This document shows positions 61,301-64,000 of a stretch of 64,000 nt of DNA, in pieces. The notes under the pieces were generated by a model. The model was not told the DNA's origin. It ran no database searches and worked only from the letters and a program-made list of their open reading frames with translations. Each line of letters starts with the position of its first letter. Position 1 is the stretch's first letter. Location of the stretch: assembly GCA_011525875.1 (NCBI GenBank), contig WYBN01000001.1, forward strand, positions 1-64,000, given 5' to 3'. Origin of the DNA: Melioribacteraceae bacterium. GTDB taxonomy: Bacteria > Bacteroidota > Ignavibacteria > Ignavibacteriales > Melioribacteraceae. The position numbers and the translations under genes are program-made.

Positions 61301-64000
61301 TTGTTACTTTAGGCGCAGCTGCTACAGTTAACGGAACTTTAACAATAGATGCAAATCAATCATTATATACAGGCGCTTTCGCTCTTACTTTAGCAGGCGC
61401 TTCTGCAGTCGTTAACGGTTACTTAGTTGACGATGGTACTACAAGAGTTCAATTGGCTGCTCCGACTGGAACAGTATTCAGCGGTACGGGTACTCTTCCT
61501 GCAATACAGGTTAATGCTGGTTCCGTAGGTAATAATCTTGCAGGCGCAGGATTAGTTTCCAACGGATTTGGCGGCGACGGTGTATGGGGCGGCGGTAACG
61601 ATGACTTTACAACAATGGACGGAAGTATTAATTATGCGGGCGGCGCAGCATCTTCCTTAACTGTAACATTCGCAGCTCCAACTGCTCCGTCAACAACTAA
61701 TTTCTTTAATTTAACAACCGCTGCGGGCGCAACATTTACGCTTGGCGCAAATGCTATTATGGGCGGTAACATGGCTCATGTTTCCGGCGCAATCGACCTT
61801 GGCGGATTTACATTAGATCACAGAGGAGTAGCTCCAGGCATCACTGTCGGCGCTACAACGACTAACGGTTTGTTATACTTCCAAACCGCTGCTACAAGTC
61901 TGACTGTTACCGGTCCAGGCACCGCAGTTATAGGAGCTAATTTCCAATATAACGACGTTACAAATGGCGGCACAACTCAAACATTTACTCTGTTGTCAGC
62001 ATCTACCGGCGATCTTCAAATTACCGGAGATGTCACTTTAAGTGATGGTACAGCGGCTGCTCCTGCTGGTGACGGCGCAATTTTCGATATTGGCGCTGGC
62101 AGAACATTAACAGCTTCTGGCGCAAATGTTACTGTAGGTAACAACGGCGCTTTCACAGCAGTAAACGGCGGTACAACTGGTATCTTAATACTTGATGTTG
62201 CTGCTCCAAACACATTATTAACTTATAGCACTCCTGCTGCCACTACAGTTACTAATCTTACAGTTAATGACAATGTTGCTTTAACCGGAGGAATTGCTGG
62301 TTCTACTTTAACAGTTACAACAGCAATGATTCACAACGGCGGCGACATAAATATTGGCACTGCAAATTTACAGATTGGTAATGCCGGCGCCGCTACATTT
62401 ACAAGAACAGGCGCTACAGCAACCTACACAGGCTCAGGTTACTTAATTTGGAATAGTACAACAGCAGGCGGATTCCAGCATTCTTCAGCTGTTGCCGCTG
62501 GTACTATGACAATTAATAAATTCAGAACTTTACAAAATATGACATTGCAGAACGCACGAAGTTTTGTAATTGTTCAAAATCTTGATGTCCTTAATTCATC
62601 TGTTATTACAAATCAAGTTTTAGGAGCAGGCCCCGGTTATATAACTGTTGGCGATGCAACTAATGTTCCAATGATAACTTTAAGTGATAACGCTGCAACT
62701 GATCCAAACGTAGCTTCAAATGCATTGACCTTTGCAAATACAACTGCTGATTTTGCATTTAATACAGTAGCTGGCGGTGGTGGCTATACGGTTACCACAA
62801 ACGTTTGGCCGACTGCAGTTCCGGCTAGGGACGTAACAAATACCACAGGCGTAAACACTACGCTGCTTACTTCCAGCAGACAAATTACAACCTCCCTTAA
62901 GCTGGTATCGGGTCAATTTAACTGGGATAGCCCTGTTGTTGTTACCTTAGATTCTGGCATTATTATCTCAAGAACTGTTGGCGCTTCGATGACAAGAGAT
63001 AATAGCGGCGCCGGTGCAGTTGGTACTTTAACCGCTCCTTTAGTAAACTTGGTCTATATTGGCGACTTTACTGCAGCTGCTTCAGCTACAGGAGAAGAAT
63101 ATTCGCTCCCAACAGTTGTTAACAACTTTACTTTAAATACAGCCGGCACAGATATCAGCATAGCTGCTTCTAGAACAATAGCTGGGGTAATAACCTGGAA
63201 TTCTACTTTGAGATTTGGCGGCGGCACAACCACCAATGTTACCCAGGCTCAAACTTTACCTGCTCTTTCAACTGTTATTGTAAACGGAACGGTTAACTGG
63301 AATGGCGGTATTACTGTAAGCGGCACTTACACAAATAATGGCACTACTTCAACTACCGGTGGATTTGCCGGCACAGGCACTATCACAAATAATTTCACAA
63401 TGAATCTTGACGCCTTAAATTTAACAGGCGGAACATTCACAATGGCTGCTGGTACGGCATTGAATTTAACGGGTGACGCAATATTTAATAATATTGTAGT
63501 TCCTGCTTTTGCTGTAGCTCCTGCGGCTGCCACACTTCCGACTGTAATAACTTCATCCGGGAATATGACTTTCAACGGAACATTTACAAACAACATAGTT
63601 GACTTTGTATTTGGCGGAACAAGCGCACAAACAGTTAATTTAGGCGGAAATAGAACTATCAACAATGTTACCTTAGCTAAAACAGCTGATGAAACAGTAA
63701 CATTATCTGGCGGTAACTTAACGCTTAACGCAGTTCAAAGCGCTAATGCTGCCGGTTTACTCACATTAACAAGAGGTATTTTAATAGTTGGCAACATCGC
63801 TGCCAATAACCCTGCTTTGTTAACTATTCAGGCAACTGTAACCACCGGTATTATTACAAATACTGGTTATTTGAGAAATCCTGCTAATAATGTTGATAAA
63901 GCGCATGTCAGCGGTCGTTTAGGAGTATTTATAGCAGCCGGTACAATCGGTAGAACAGAATGGCCAGTTGGCAGCCCCGCAGTTAACGGCGACTACAGAC
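58360..64000 (+). CDS. Giant secreted beta-solenoid/adhesin-like surface protein (partial, no stop in window)
   Basis: An uninterrupted frame of 1880 codons runs from ATG 58360 (GGAG 6 bases before) to the window edge; I read every codon and found no stop. It starts with a signal peptide (MSLKKLLNLSFVLVLLTAFL, ending VQAQ), then TFYVNNQTGNDANPGTQALP, the opening of DUF1565-like right-handed beta-helix proteins. The rest is a degenerate repeat field rich in Thr, Gly, Ala, Asn, Ile and Val, with recurring (I/L)TNSG and TGTVN(F/V). I count 11 Lys and 2 Cys. The last residues (HVSGRLGVF, TEWPVGSPAVNGDYR) resemble the module found before T9SS sorting tails, so the tail probably lies just beyond the edge. 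A surface-layer or adhesin role is inferred. Confidence 0.85.
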   Translation, partial: MSLKKLLNLSFVLVLLTAFLVQAQTFYVNNQTGNDANPGTQALPKLTVGSAIIAAPPGSTISVEATGINYTEGNITINKALTFTSTNTATNGAPVFVNANLIVQVNTTFTNIFQFVDLTLTAGTVTGASNLTFSGNITRTAGTVDTQINYTAGAHNFLYDGGAAITSGFELPAEANTTNFGNLTTTAGTNLTLNSGKTINGIITTGGTLNLGGNTVTVNGANAHVVDGDVSNGTLAFTLTGAATSIDGGTAGRALPNITASSTTAGRTLTIDPAGASTITNVGSLTSNTAANITTNNTGTVGTVTLNGSGTVNVFNGGSVGAVTGSSGSTGTITLANITAGAATIASITQSGTGFINFVGTAATSINITGNVLLNTAFTLTNVASIGLGTITFPDLATTIGGTLTNSAGFTGSSTSAGNAGNGNIIFGNITTTVTVTGATTNSTTGGYTLSGAGAFTGSGRITFATTTGALTFTGGITNSSTLNGTAPVGDIIAAGLGGAATVNSGAVVNSSTRATAHIDFSNLTGVNTIASVSSTGSTGGDILFGNGNVVIAGSVTNSRSAAGADIVFGTGATGGTTVAIASITNSGASNITFLSVSTGNVNITGSVSNTSSGTISFTNLLTGNFTLNGTLTNSGSGTVTFPAVTTCVVNVGGISVSAGTVNFAATQTGAFNVNGLWTVSGGTLNILGGGGAANITVSQVVTSTITWTAGTINFTGRPTVSIGSAAVYIGGATTNPTFTSATTTLNFTEPLPNVVQTIYVGLANPVYPGPFTITNPANIPAPVVRFLPNGAASANLYVLNDVTFNTGAIVNSVLIDGVRLNVGKNGLGGGNGNFQNTTGYTTANGGYVMMSGTTLAQTVNAGAAPNAGATFGAFGVDNESGIIPAVTFTNATCTFTNDFFLAEGDVSLVNTQFSGTAPWPTVYRTEGTFTTAPTVAAGTMINVTYYGFDKVTALEVPAGATSLNNLTVSTTNGALAGFGIVTLGAAATVNGTLTIDANQSLYTGAFALTLAGASAVVNGYLVDDGTTRVQLAAPTGTVFSGTGTLPAIQVNAGSVGNNLAGAGLVSNGFGGDGVWGGGNDDFTTMDGSINYAGGAASSLTVTFAAPTAPSTTNFFNLTTAAGATFTLGANAIMGGNMAHVSGAIDLGGFTLDHRGVAPGITVGATTTNGLLYFQTAATSLTVTGPGTAVIGANFQYNDVTNGGTTQTFTLLSASTGDLQITGDVTLSDGTAAAPAGDGAIFDIGAGRTLTASGANVTVGNNGAFTAVNGGTTGILILDVAAPNTLLTYSTPAATTVTNLTVNDNVALTGGIAGSTLTVTTAMIHNGGDINIGTANLQIGNAGAATFTRTGATATYTGSGYLIWNSTTAGGFQHSSAVAAGTMTINKFRTLQNMTLQNARSFVIVQNLDVLNSSVITNQVLGAGPGYITVGDATNVPMITLSDNAATDPNVASNALTFANTTADFAFNTVAGGGGYTVTTNVWPTAVPARDVTNTTGVNTTLLTSSRQITTSLKLVSGQFNWDSPVVVTLDSGIIISRTVGASMTRDNSGAGAVGTLTAPLVNLVYIGDFTAAASATGEEYSLPTVVNNFTLNTAGTDISIAASRTIAGVITWNSTLRFGGGTTTNVTQAQTLPALSTVIVNGTVNWNGGITVSGTYTNNGTTSTTGGFAGTGTITNNFTMNLDALNLTGGTFTMAAGTALNLTGDAIFNNIVVPAFAVAPAAATLPTVITSSGNMTFNGTFTNNIVDFVFGGTSAQTVNLGGNRTINNVTLAKTADETVTLSGGNLTLNAVQSANAAGLLTLTRGILIVGNIAANNPALLTIQATVTTGIITNTGYLRNPANNVDKAHVSGRLGVFIAAGTIGRTEWPVGSPAVNGDYR

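Noticed and set aside
59028-63665. Long minus-strand open frames (up to about 205 codons, rich in Val, Pro and Ala) across the giant gene
   Set aside because: They are antisense shadows of a Thr/Gly/Ala/Asn-rich frame whose codons rarely give stops in reverse. They have no ribosome sites and the plus-strand frame is open across the whole region with a signal peptide.
1-64000. tRNA or rRNA genes, CRISPR arrays, insertion sequences, prophage or attachment sites
   Set aside because: No cloverleaf ends, rRNA segments, regularly spaced direct repeats, transposase motifs or integrase genes were seen on either strand.

Overview
The window reads as chromosomal DNA of an AT-rich, Gram-negative member of the Bacteroidota/Chlorobi-Ignavibacteria line. 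Supporting signs are type IX secretion (T9SS) type A sorting tails containing NYPNPFNP, a fused lpxC/fabZ gene, an LPS and outer-membrane-assembly operon, and promoters that combine a TTGACA -35 with a Bacteroidota-like TATATTTG -10. The placement is inferred from gene content. No rRNA, tRNA, CRISPR array, insertion sequence or prophage was seen.

Layout. (1) 1-2.6 kb, plus strand: the tail of a T9SS cargo gene, a homocysteine methyltransferase and a secreted transglutaminase-like protein, closed by a two-way terminator. (2) 2.7-11.9 kb, minus strand: one probable operon read prs-rplY-pth-hppA-rpsF-ssb-rpsR-rplI-secD-secF, with a strong promoter before prs. (3) 11.9-12.9 kb: a lipoprotein and a divergent FmdB-type zinc ribbon protein. 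(4) 12.9-33.7 kb, minus strand: a cell-envelope operon, uppS-bamA-ompH-ompH-lpxD-lpxC/fabZ-lpxA-lipoate ligase-propeller protein-rfaE1-rfaE2-tamB-rnr-peptidase/propeller/barrel protein. It joins undecaprenyl lipid carrier, lipid A, heptose and outer membrane protein assembly functions, mostly with start/stop overlaps. (5) 33.8-35.2 kb: lexA followed by two small uncharacterised genes (a WYL-like fragment and a protein resembling a decayed PD-(D/E)XK nuclease), with two tandem palindromes over the lexA promoter. (6) 35.3-42.98 kb: ilvE, an orphan mlaE, a sugar transferase, a T9SS cargo protein, an RsbRD-like sensor, a lipoprotein, serC and a DUF1015 gene. (7) 43.3-56.8 kb, minus strand: a TPR-thioredoxin lipoprotein, osmC, a secreted MetX-like hydrolase, cdsA, a CPBP protease, DUF3108, a 3-methyladenine glycosylase, a glycosyltransferase, lptE, a sigma-54 activator, a SPOR protein and miaB. 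(8) 57-64 kb, plus strand: rpiA, then a 567-base gap with a seven-codon leader ORF and a hairpin, then a giant Thr/Gly/Ala/Asn-rich secreted beta-solenoid-like gene that stays open for 1880 codons to the window edge.

Most genes are core housekeeping and envelope biogenesis. The least explained parts are the lexA operon with its two unknown partners and twin operators, the leader ORF plus giant surface protein, and the peptidase MA/TolB-propeller/barrel protein at the end of the envelope operon. All family assignments come from reading motifs by eye; no database search was possible.
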